DNA from: Nitrospinales bacterium
GTDB lineage: Bacteria; Nitrospinota_A; UBA7883; JACRGQ01
Assembly (NCBI GenBank): GCA_023248615.1
Contig: JAHFEI010000033.1
Coordinates: forward strand, 1 to 12,334
Reading direction: 5' to 3'
Length of the DNA: 12,334 bases
Both the position numbers and the translations under genes were made by a program. Below the pieces are notes generated by a model that saw only the letters and a list, made by a program, of their open reading frames with translations, was not told the origin of the DNA and made no database searches. This document shows positions 1 to 6,644 of the stretch, one piece after another (the stretch's first letter is position 1; each line of letters opens with the position of its first letter).

Positions 1-1280
1 CGCAGGTAGTAGTAGATGCCGATGGCAGAATTCACCACAGCCGCAAATACCAGCAGGTACTGCCCAGCTTCCACGGCGGACATCAGGACATAGAATTTAG
101 CCATGAACCCGGCCATAGGCGGTATTCCGGCCAGCGAGAAGACCAGTATGGTCATTACCGCCGCAAGGCCAGGATTGCTATACGCAAACCCGGTGAAATC
201 CTGCATCCGCGTGCGTTGTTCGCTTTTGTGCGCCACAAGAGCCAGTATGCCGAACACCGCTATATTCGTAAAAGTGTAAATCAGCATGTAGACCATTACG
301 GAAGAGACGCCGCTACGGTTTGCGGCGGCAAGGCCGACCATCGCGTAACCGGCATGCGATATAGATGAAAACGCCAGCATCCTCTTGGCGTCCGTCTGCA
401 CAAGGGCCGCTATGTTTCCCACGGTCATGGTCATCACAGCCAGTACGCTTATCCATAATACCCAATCAATATTCATGAACGAGATGGACTGCTCGAAAAC
501 CCGTATCATTATCGCCAGCACGGCCGCTTTCGGGCCAGCGGACATGAAAGCCGTAACCGGTATCGGAGACCCCTGGTAAACGTCCGGCGTCCACTGGTGG
601 AACGGCACAGCCGCCACCTTAAAGGCCAAGCCGACAAGAAGCATAAGCGACCCTATGGTCAAAAGCATATGGTTCGGGTTGCCGTGCGACACCGCCTTGG
701 CTATTCCCAAAAGGCTGGTATGCCCGGTGGAGCCGTAAATTAACGCCATGCCGTACAGCATGAACCCGGCGGCGAACCCGCCTAGCAGGAAATACTTTAG
801 CGCCGCTTCGTTAGAGCCTGCCCGTGTGCGGGTATACCCGGCAAGAGCGTACAGGGATATGGACAAAAGCTCCAATCCCAAGAATATCGTTATCATGTCC
901 GACCCCGCCGCCATTATCATCATGCCGATGGTGGAGAACAAAAGGAGCGCGTAGTATTCGCCGTGGTTTATCCGCTCGTCGTCGCTATACCTGGCGGAGA
1001 TGAGGATGGTAAGCCCGGTTCCCAGCAGGAATACCAGCTTGAAGAACTGCGTAAACCTGTCCGCCGCGTACATGTTGGTAAACGCGCTGTGCGGCGCATC
1101 TACCGGGCAGACGGCATATACGGAGGCCACCAGCACACCGGCAAGCGCCAGCCAGGGGTTCACCGCCCTGCCGTTTTCCTTTATGCACACCCCGGAGAAC
1201 AACAAAAGGGACGCAAATACCGTAAGGATAATTTCCGGCGCCAAGGCCGCAAGGTCAACCACAGGAAAAACGATCTGCAT
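1..1280 (-). CDS. nuoN: NADH-quinone oxidoreductase subunit N (NuoN), 3' end cut by window edge
   Basis: Proton-pumping antiporter-like subunit of the complex I membrane arm, normally nearest the NuoA/J/K heel. I translated the minus strand from the ATG at 1280 and found an uninterrupted frame of 426 codons running off the left edge. The family is usually about 480 residues, so roughly 50-60 C-terminal residues are missing. The pump residues are present: Glu137 in TM5 (FLGLELLS), Lys221 in TM7 (GLAFKVAAVPFHQWTPDVY), Lys251 in TM8 (SAGPKAA) and Lys395 in TM12 (PPMAGFMAKF). The FHQWTPDVYQG signature separates NuoN from NuoM and NuoL. The ATG overlaps the nuoM stop as TGATG, with GAGGG four bases upstream, so translation is probably coupled to nuoM. 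No frameshift was seen in the visible part. Confidence 0.96.
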   Translation of the reverse strand, partial: MQIVFPVVDLAALAPEIILTVFASLLLFSGVCIKENGRAVNPWLALAGVLVASVYAVCPVDAPHSAFTNMYAADRFTQFFKLVFLLGTGLTILISARYSDDERINHGEYYALLLFSTIGMMIMAAGSDMITIFLGLELLSISLYALAGYTRTRAGSNEAALKYFLLGGFAAGFMLYGMALIYGSTGHTSLLGIAKAVSHGNPNHMLLTIGSLMLLVGLAFKVAAVPFHQWTPDVYQGSPIPVTAFMSAGPKAAVLAIMIRVFEQSISFMNIDWVLWISVLAVMTMTVGNIAALVQTDAKRMLAFSSISHAGYAMVGLAAANRSGVSSVMVYMLIYTFTNIAVFGILALVAHKSEQRTRMQDFTGFAYSNPGLAAVMTILVFSLAGIPPMAGFMAKFYVLMSAVEAGQYLLVFAAVVNSAIGIYYYL

Positions 1281-2842
1281 CAGTCCCTCTTACCAACCAC
1301 TTCGATTTTTGCCACAAGCGGCTGCGGAGCCACGGCAACCTCGTGCCTTGCCTCCGCCTTACTTTTCTCTATAATGACGACAAGGTTCTTAACAGAAACT
1401 TCCATTTTATCCAGAATGGGGTTCGGATATACCCCCAGCACGAAGATAGCTACCAAAAGCGGCGCCATGTATATGAACTCCCGGAGACTCAAGTCCTTTA
1501 GCGTTTTGTTTTTCTCGTTTGTCACCTCGCCGAACATGACGCGCCGGAACATCCAAAGCATGTACACCGCCCCCAATATTATGCCGATGGCGGCAATGGC
1601 GGCGTAAATCCTGTTCGCATCGAACACGCCCAGCAAAATCATGAACTCGCCGATAAACCCGTTGGTAAGCGGCAAGCCGATGGAGGAAAGAGTCACAATC
1701 ACAAACACCATCGCGAACTTGGGCATGACGCTGGTTATGCCGCCGTATTCGGATATCTCGCGGGTGTGGCGCCGCTCGTACAGCATCCCGACGATGAGGA
1801 ACAGCCCGCCGGTGGATATGCCGTGGTTGATCATCTGGAGCAAGCCGCCAGCGATGCCATGCATCGTGAACGCGAACGTCCCCAGCACGACAAAACCGAG
1901 ATGGCTGACGGAAGAGTAGGCGACAAGCTTTTTAATGTCGGACTGCACCATGGCCACAAGCGCGCCGTAGATGATGCCGATTATTGCAATCCAGCTTATC
2001 CACCACGAGGCGGAAACGGCGGCATCCGGGAATATCGGCAACGAGAAACGGAGGAAACCGTACGTCCCCATCTTCAGCAGTATCCCGGCCAATATGACCG
2101 AGCCAGCCGTAGGAGCCTCGACGTGTGCATCCGGCAACCATGTGTGGAACGGCCACACCGGAACCTTAATGGCAAACGCGATGAAGAAGCAGAGGAACAT
2201 CCAGAACTGGAGCATAGGGTTTAGCCCCATGTTGTGGTACTTCAGTATATCAAAGGTATAAACGCCGGTCTTGGAATGGTACTCGAAATAAAGGACAAGT
2301 ATGGCGAACAGCATCAGCACCGAACCCGCCATCGTATAGACGAAGAACTTAAGAGCCGCATAAATTTTGCGCTTCCCGCCCCACACGCCTATCAGCAGGT
2401 ACATCGGGATTAACATCATCTCCCAGAACAGGTAGAAAAGCACAAAGTCCAGCGCACAGAACACGCCTATCATCGCCGTCTGCAAAACCAGCATGGCGAT
2501 GTTGAACTCCTTCACATTTTTCTCCACCGCCGTCCAAGTGGACAGGTATGTCACAACGCTGAGGAACGTGGTAAGTAAAACCATCAAGAGCGATATGCCA
2601 TCGATGCCCAGATAGTACTCCGCTCCGAAACGGGATATCCACGGGAGCCTTTCCACAAACTGCATTTTGGCTGTGCCGCTGTCAAAATCGGTGTAAAGCC
2701 CGATAGATACGACAAAATCCACTATCGCCGTCAGTAGCGTGATTATCCGTATCGCGTTCTCGTTCTTTGCGCTTACGAACAGGATAATAAGCGCGCCTAT
2801 AAGCGGAATGAAAGTTACCGCCGAAAGAATCGGGAACATCAT
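1280..2842 (-). CDS. nuoM: NADH-quinone oxidoreductase subunit M (NuoM)
   Basis: Antiporter-like proton-pumping subunit of complex I with about 14 transmembrane helices and 520 residues, a normal length. Family residues are all in place: Glu141 in TM5 (YLFWEMMLIP), Lys226 in TM7 (AFAIKVPVWPFHTWLPDAH), Lys257 in TM8 (AGILLKMGTYG), His340 (QMINHGIST), and in TM12 Glu399 (NGFIGEF), the glutamate typical of NuoM where NuoL and NuoN have lysine. Two adjacent ATGs (2842 and 2839) follow GGAGG. The second has the better spacing (6 bases), so the true protein may be 519 residues. The start overlaps the A2 stop codon (TGA at 2841-2839), and the stop overlaps the nuoN start. The hydrophilic tail after about residue 485 (IEKSKAEARHEV) is unremarkable. 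This is the only clear NuoM in the window. Confidence 0.97.
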   Translation of the reverse strand: MMFPILSAVTFIPLIGALIILFVSAKNENAIRIITLLTAIVDFVVSIGLYTDFDSGTAKMQFVERLPWISRFGAEYYLGIDGISLLMVLLTTFLSVVTYLSTWTAVEKNVKEFNIAMLVLQTAMIGVFCALDFVLFYLFWEMMLIPMYLLIGVWGGKRKIYAALKFFVYTMAGSVLMLFAILVLYFEYHSKTGVYTFDILKYHNMGLNPMLQFWMFLCFFIAFAIKVPVWPFHTWLPDAHVEAPTAGSVILAGILLKMGTYGFLRFSLPIFPDAAVSASWWISWIAIIGIIYGALVAMVQSDIKKLVAYSSVSHLGFVVLGTFAFTMHGIAGGLLQMINHGISTGGLFLIVGMLYERRHTREISEYGGITSVMPKFAMVFVIVTLSSIGLPLTNGFIGEFMILLGVFDANRIYAAIAAIGIILGAVYMLWMFRRVMFGEVTNEKNKTLKDLSLREFIYMAPLLVAIFVLGVYPNPILDKMEVSVKNLVVIIEKSKAEARHEVAVAPQPLVAKIEVVGKRD

Positions 2843-4596
2843 CTGCCTCCAAACAAGTAGTAGCCGACTATAAGAACGAACGCTATTACCATGGTAAATG
2901 CGTAATTGCGCAATAACCCGGATTGCATATGCCGGGCGGATTCGCTCAGCCGCCTAAAGAACGTTGCAACCCCGTTTACTGCTCCGTCAATAACATTAAC
3001 ATCCGCCCAATGGCCAAATTTGGCCACGGACTTGGTTACCGCAAAAACACTCAGGTACAGGTTGTTCGTCACCACATCAACACAAACGATGGCCGATGTA
3101 GCCTGTTTCCCGACAAAATAAAATCCTTTGCGATAAAACCATTCGGTATCCATGCTGATGCCAGGCTCCGGGGTCAGCCATTTTAACAAAAGCAAGAAGC
3201 CAAGCCCCGTAAACATCAACAAGTGAAGCGACCCCATCACGTGCCAGGCGGTGTACGGCTTAAAATCCACCGGGTGGGGCAAAAGCGAATACAAAGGTTG
3301 CGGAAACATGCCAATGCCGATGCATAGCGCCGCCGCGAAAGCCATAGCGACCAACATATTCACAGGCGCCTCTTTCAATGCCGGGCCTTTCCAATCCTGG
3401 TAAAAAAACGTGTAGTACGGAAGCTTAAGGCCGGTATGCAGGAACGTTCCTGCGGAAGCCAACGTCAGCAACATATATATGGATATCAAGTGGCTGTGCT
3501 CCGCTGCGGCAACAACCATTGATTTGCTCACAAATCCGCTAAACAAAGGGAATGCCGAAATCGAGAAGCCGCCAATCATGTATAGCGTCATTGTTATCGG
3601 CATGAACTTATAAGTCCCGCCCAACTCGGTTAACTTCCTCTTGCCGGTAACATGAATCACCGCGCCGGTTCCCATGAACAACAATCCTTTGTACAAAATA
3701 TGTGTGAACGCATGCGCCCCGGAGCCATTTAGGGCAAGCTCTGTACCCATACCCACGCCAGCGACCATGTAACCAACCTGGCTGATGATGTGGTAGGACA
3801 ACAATCGGCGGATGTCATTTTCCAGCACCGCGTAGACAACGCCATAAAGCGCCATGATGGTGCCCATATAAATCAAAATCTCAACTCCGGCAAATCCACG
3901 CATCAAACAGTAAACGGCGGTCTTGGTGGTAAATGCCGACAGGAAAATGCCGCCGACAACCGTTGACTCCGGATAAGCGTCCGAAAGCCATGCCGAGAGG
4001 GGGGGGACGGCCGCATTCACGAGAAAACCAACCAGGATTAACGTGCCTCCCAAGCCGGATATTCCCAACGCGTCAAAAGCTATGCTTCCGGTCTCGCTCA
4101 GATGAATCGCAATGCCGCCTACCAAACAAACTCCGGCGAAGATATGCACCAAAATATAACGGAACCCGGCTTTAAGCGCCGAATCCGTTTTATCCAGGCA
4201 GATTAGCATCAAGGATGAAAACGCCATCACCTCGGAGAAGACAAAAGCGGTTATAAGGTCGCCAGCGAATACCATGCCCAAAGCGCCGCCCACATACGCG
4301 AATGCGGATGTCCACAAGCTCGACCGCTCCCTTTCGTGCCATCCATAAATGACCCCGACAAAAGAAGCTATGATGAAAACCAGCGCGAACAACCGGCTTA
4401 GGCGGTCCACTCTTGTGATAACGAGATTCTGGCCCATAAACGTGAGTATATGGTGGTTCCCAAAAGGCAACGCAAGCCACAACACGCCAGCCAGCACCGG
4501 GATGCTTAAAAGATAGATGCCCCGGTTTTTCCGCACAAACGGCAAAAACAGGGCGCCTAACAAATAGACCCAGGACGGACTTAATATATCAATCAT
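2839..4596 (-). CDS. MrpD/NuoL-like antiporter subunit A2, in the nuoL position
   Basis: A 585-residue polytopic protein of the proton-conducting antiporter family (Pfam Proton_antipo_M type). The core (about residues 60-440) resembles the Na+/H+ antiporter subunit D branch of Mrp-like proteins: AHAFTHILYKGLLFMGTGAV (294-313), then FPLFSGFVSKSM (349-360). Visible pump residues are Glu122 (TM5, FSEVMAFSS), Lys225 (TM8, TTKTAVY), His295/His299/Lys303 and Lys358 (TM12). The TM7 position that is lysine in NuoL/M/N and MrpD is Asn194 (FLVNAAVPPL), and the following H-x-W-L-P motif is changed to SAWLS. After TM15 (to about 473) comes a tail of about 90 residues with DVNVIDGAVNG (532-542) and HMQSGLLRNYAF (556-567), then a last transmembrane helix. 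This strongly resembles the C-terminus of canonical NuoL, which forms the lateral helix and TM16. At 585 residues it is a little shorter than usual NuoL (about 610-650). The start overlaps the small upstream gene by 8 bases and has only a weak GAAGA ribosome site, suggesting coupled translation. It probably fills the NuoL role, possibly together with A1; this is inference. Confidence 0.88.
   Translation of the reverse strand: MIDILSPSWVYLLGALFLPFVRKNRGIYLLSIPVLAGVLWLALPFGNHHILTFMGQNLVITRVDRLSRLFALVFIIASFVGVIYGWHERERSSLWTSAFAYVGGALGMVFAGDLITAFVFSEVMAFSSLMLICLDKTDSALKAGFRYILVHIFAGVCLVGGIAIHLSETGSIAFDALGISGLGGTLILVGFLVNAAVPPLSAWLSDAYPESTVVGGIFLSAFTTKTAVYCLMRGFAGVEILIYMGTIMALYGVVYAVLENDIRRLLSYHIISQVGYMVAGVGMGTELALNGSGAHAFTHILYKGLLFMGTGAVIHVTGKRKLTELGGTYKFMPITMTLYMIGGFSISAFPLFSGFVSKSMVVAAAEHSHLISIYMLLTLASAGTFLHTGLKLPYYTFFYQDWKGPALKEAPVNMLVAMAFAAALCIGIGMFPQPLYSLLPHPVDFKPYTAWHVMGSLHLLMFTGLGFLLLLKWLTPEPGISMDTEWFYRKGFYFVGKQATSAIVCVDVVTNNLYLSVFAVTKSVAKFGHWADVNVIDGAVNGVATFFRRLSESARHMQSGLLRNYAFTMVIAFVLIVGYYLFGGR
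2846..2850 (-). promoter_or_regulatory. Shine-Dalgarno GGAGG for nuoM
   Basis: GGAGG lies inside the last codons of the upstream antiporter gene, 3 bases before the ATG at 2842 and 6 bases before the ATG at 2839. The spacing favours 2839 as the working start. Confidence 0.7.
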
Positions 4597-4840
4597 AAAA
4601 ATCTTCTTTTTTAAATAAAAACAGTTTCCCTAGCGCCTTCGATATCACGATAATCAGCACACACGATACGAAACCATAGAACGCGTAGAACCCTAGCCAT
4701 GTATGGCCGGTAAATGCCCCATGCGTCTTTTCAACAAAAATATCGGCGATGACCAACAAGACGAGACTTGCGTAAAATAATTTCAAGCCCCGCTCCTTGA
4801 GCATCTCCAACACCGATAAAATCAGCGCGTCCGGTTTCAT
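4589..4840 (-). CDS. Small two-helix membrane protein between antiporter subunits
   Basis: An 83-residue protein of no known function. The frame can be opened further upstream at a TTG (4882, 97 residues), but I choose the ATG at 4840. It has AAGGA exactly 5 bases upstream, and the longer version would overlap the preceding gene with a hydrophilic leader. Residues 1-19 are an amphipathic, charged start; 21-36 (LFYASLVLLVIADIFV) and about 48-70 (WLGFYAFYGFVSCVLIIVIS) look like transmembrane helices; the C-terminus is polar and acidic (KKEDFYD). From memory, uncharacterised proteins with a similar GFYA-x-x-GFV-x-C core and a KEDYYD-like end occur beside MrpD-like genes in other bacteria; I cannot verify that here. 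Sandwiched between A1 and A2, it is probably an accessory or assembly subunit of the same membrane arm. It is not NuoK, which is present separately: it lacks NuoK's two membrane glutamates and third helix. Confidence 0.85.
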   Translation of the reverse strand: MKPDALILSVLEMLKERGLKLFYASLVLLVIADIFVEKTHGAFTGHTWLGFYAFYGFVSCVLIIVISKALGKLFLFKKEDFYD

Positions 4841-4845
4841 CTTGT

Positions 4846-4850
4846 TCCTT
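4846..4850 (-). promoter_or_regulatory. Shine-Dalgarno AAGGA that fixes the start of the small membrane protein
   Basis: AAGGA stands 5 bases before the ATG at 4840, inside the only gap of note in the operon (4841-4865). It supports the 83-residue product over a longer TTG-initiated one. Confidence 0.75.
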
Positions 4851-4865
4851 GCCCCCAATTCCAAC

Positions 4866-6338
4866 TCAAGATATTTCCCCAAGCAAACTTACGATAGAAT
4901 CCGAAAATAACCCAACCAGCACGGTTATTATTGCGGTCGAGACCAAAGCAACCCTCATTATCAAAGGGGCCTCATGCTGGTGATGGCTGTCGCCAGCATA
5001 TTCCTCAAAATAAGCCTTCTTTAAAACCGGCAGGAAATAAGCCGCATTCAGTAGCGTGCTACCCAGTAAAACGGCCACTATCAAAATCTGGTGCGCTTCC
5101 ATCGCCCCCAACAGCAACCTCCACTTAACGGAAAAACCTGCCAATGGAGGAACTCCTATCATGCTCAAGGCACCTATGGTAAACGCGCCCATTGTCCACG
5201 GCATTACTTTCCCTATGCCCGCCATCTCGCTAATGTACTTTTTATGTATGCCTACGTAAATTGCCCCAGCACAAAAGAACAGGGTGATCTTGCCAAACGC
5301 ATGGGCCACTATCTGCAGTATGCTTCCTTTGACCCCATCGGGCGTCAACAACATTACTCCCAATATCACGTAAGACAACTGCGAAATCGTCGAGTAAGCC
5401 AACCGCATCTTCAGGTTATCCTGCCGCAGGGCAATTACCGACGCTCCGACTACCGTTATGGAGGCGGCAATGGCCATATAAATTCCTATTCCAATGTTGC
5501 TCAGGAAACCCACCCCGTAGATGCTCACTACAATCCTGACTATCGTAAACACGCCGGCTTTCACCACCGCCACGGCATGTAGCAGGGCGCTAACGGGCGT
5601 TGGGGCTACCATCGCAGAAGGCAACCAATTGTGGAAAGGCATAATGCCGGTTTTGGCGACGCCAGCAACGAACAAAACAAGGAGCAAACCAGCCCAAACC
5701 GGATCCACACCCAAGAAAACACCGCCCGGTTTGAATTGCAAAGTTCCCGCCAAGCCATACGTAAAAACAATCGCTGGCAGGAAAAACAGTTTCCCCGTTC
5801 CCATCAAATAGGTCAGGTACTTGGTGCCGGCGCTAAACGCCTCTTTTGTTTCTTCATGTACGACCAGCAAGTAGGTTGATACGGTGATAAGTTCGTAAAA
5901 CAAAAACAGCGTCAACAAATTCGCGGAGAACGCGACTCCCAAAGCCCCCGTTAAGGCGAGAGCGAAACAGACGTAATATCTGGTCTGGGCATGCTCCTCC
6001 AAAGAGCGCATGTAGCCAATCGAATACAGCGTCGTCAGAATCCAAAGGAACGAGGCAACGACGGCAAATAAAAACCCTAGCGTATCCACCCGCAGGGCAA
6101 ACCCCAAGTTAGGCAGAATCCCCGCCGGAAAAGTCACAATGGGACATTCAATGATGTACCCATCCCTGATTAGGGGGAACAGCGACATGACCAGGCCGAA
6201 CTTTACAAGCGCCGCCAAAATGCTGCAACCTTCTCTCCAGTTGGGGTACTTCCGCAGCAAAAAAATGCCCAATCCCGCCAGCAGCGAAACCGAAACTGCC
6301 AACAGCGGAATTATTGATACTACCGTTTTCATCGTCAT
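4866..6338 (-). CDS. MrpD-type proton antiporter-like subunit A1
   Basis: A 490-residue membrane protein with the 14-helix antiporter fold shared by NuoL/M/N and MrpA/MrpD. The pump residues are complete: Glu149 in TM5 (FLFYELITVSTYLLVVHEE), Lys229 in TM7 (GVAKTGIMPFHNWLPSAM), Lys260 in TM8 (HAVAVVKAG), His346 and Lys350 (IVAHAFGK), and Lys405 in TM12 (PPLAGFSVKW). It ends after the ordinary last helices and has no lateral-helix extension, so it is like NuoM/NuoN/MrpD rather than NuoL. FYEL-x-x-x-S/T-YLLVVHEET and GTLQFKPGG resemble the monovalent cation/H+ antiporter subunit D family (recalled, not searched). A histidine-rich loop, SHHQHE (451-456), precedes the final helix. It starts at the ATG overlapping the nuoK stop (TAATG at 6340-6336). 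A second ATG at 6332 is better spaced from AAGGG (8 bases), so the protein may be 488 residues. It lies where nuoL is normally found and is probably an added pump module of this complex I. Confidence 0.9.
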   Translation of the reverse strand: MTMKTVVSIIPLLAVSVSLLAGLGIFLLRKYPNWREGCSILAALVKFGLVMSLFPLIRDGYIIECPIVTFPAGILPNLGFALRVDTLGFLFAVVASFLWILTTLYSIGYMRSLEEHAQTRYYVCFALALTGALGVAFSANLLTLFLFYELITVSTYLLVVHEETKEAFSAGTKYLTYLMGTGKLFFLPAIVFTYGLAGTLQFKPGGVFLGVDPVWAGLLLVLFVAGVAKTGIMPFHNWLPSAMVAPTPVSALLHAVAVVKAGVFTIVRIVVSIYGVGFLSNIGIGIYMAIAASITVVGASVIALRQDNLKMRLAYSTISQLSYVILGVMLLTPDGVKGSILQIVAHAFGKITLFFCAGAIYVGIHKKYISEMAGIGKVMPWTMGAFTIGALSMIGVPPLAGFSVKWRLLLGAMEAHQILIVAVLLGSTLLNAAYFLPVLKKAYFEEYAGDSHHQHEAPLIMRVALVSTAIITVLVGLFSDSIVSLLGEIS

Positions 6339-6643
6339 TACCCTTTCAGCAGGTTCACGTCGTCCACGTCCACCGTCTGGCGGTTACGGAACAGGGAAAT
6401 AATTATCGCCAAGCCAACAGCCGCCTCGGATGCGGCGACGGTCATCACCATAAAGGTGAACATATGGCCGCCCATGTCGCCCAAGTGGCGTGAGAAAGCG
6501 ATAAATGTGAGGTTCACCGCATTAAGCATCAACTCGATGCACATATAAACTATCAGGGCGTTGCGCCTCGTAAGCACGCCCACCACGCCTATGGTGAACA
6601 GCAAGCCGCTCAGTATCAGGTAATGGTTTAACGGTACTTCCAT
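6338..6643 (-). CDS. nuoK: NADH-quinone oxidoreductase subunit K (NuoK)
   Basis: Three-helix, 101-residue membrane subunit that carries part of the central charged axis of complex I. The two essential membrane glutamates are visible: Glu37 in TM2 (YMCIELMLNAVNL) and Glu73 in TM3 (TVAASEAAVGLAI), matching Glu36 and Glu72 of E. coli. Length is normal. The ATG at 6643 is one base after the nuoJ stop and has AAGG at 6653-6650. The stop overlaps the start of A1. There is only one nuoK, unlike some complex I variants with extra antiporter subunits that, as I recall, also duplicate it. Confidence 0.97.
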   Translation of the reverse strand: MEVPLNHYLILSGLLFTIGVVGVLTRRNALIVYMCIELMLNAVNLTFIAFSRHLGDMGGHMFTFMVMTVAASEAAVGLAIIISLFRNRQTVDVDDVNLLKG

Positions 6644-6644
6644 G

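Noticed and set aside
4589..4840. Small membrane protein as a second NuoK or an MrpC/MrpF/MrpG homologue.
   Set aside because: It has two helices and lacks the membrane glutamates of NuoK/MrpC. I see no MrpF or MrpG signature.
4841..4865. The 25-base gap before the small gene as a promoter, terminator or processing hairpin.
   Set aside because: It contains a ribosome site and no inverted repeat or convincing -10/-35 pair.
4589..4882. Longer 97-residue version of the small protein starting at TTG 4882.
   Set aside because: The ATG at 4840 has a well-spaced AAGGA, while the TTG start overlaps the preceding gene by 17 bases and adds a hydrophilic leader.
2839..6338. Possibility that A1 and A2 are two pieces of one broken nuoL.
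   Set aside because: Each has a full set of antiporter helices with its own TM5 glutamate, TM8 lysine and TM12 lysine, and each has its own start. They are two complete proteins, not fragments.
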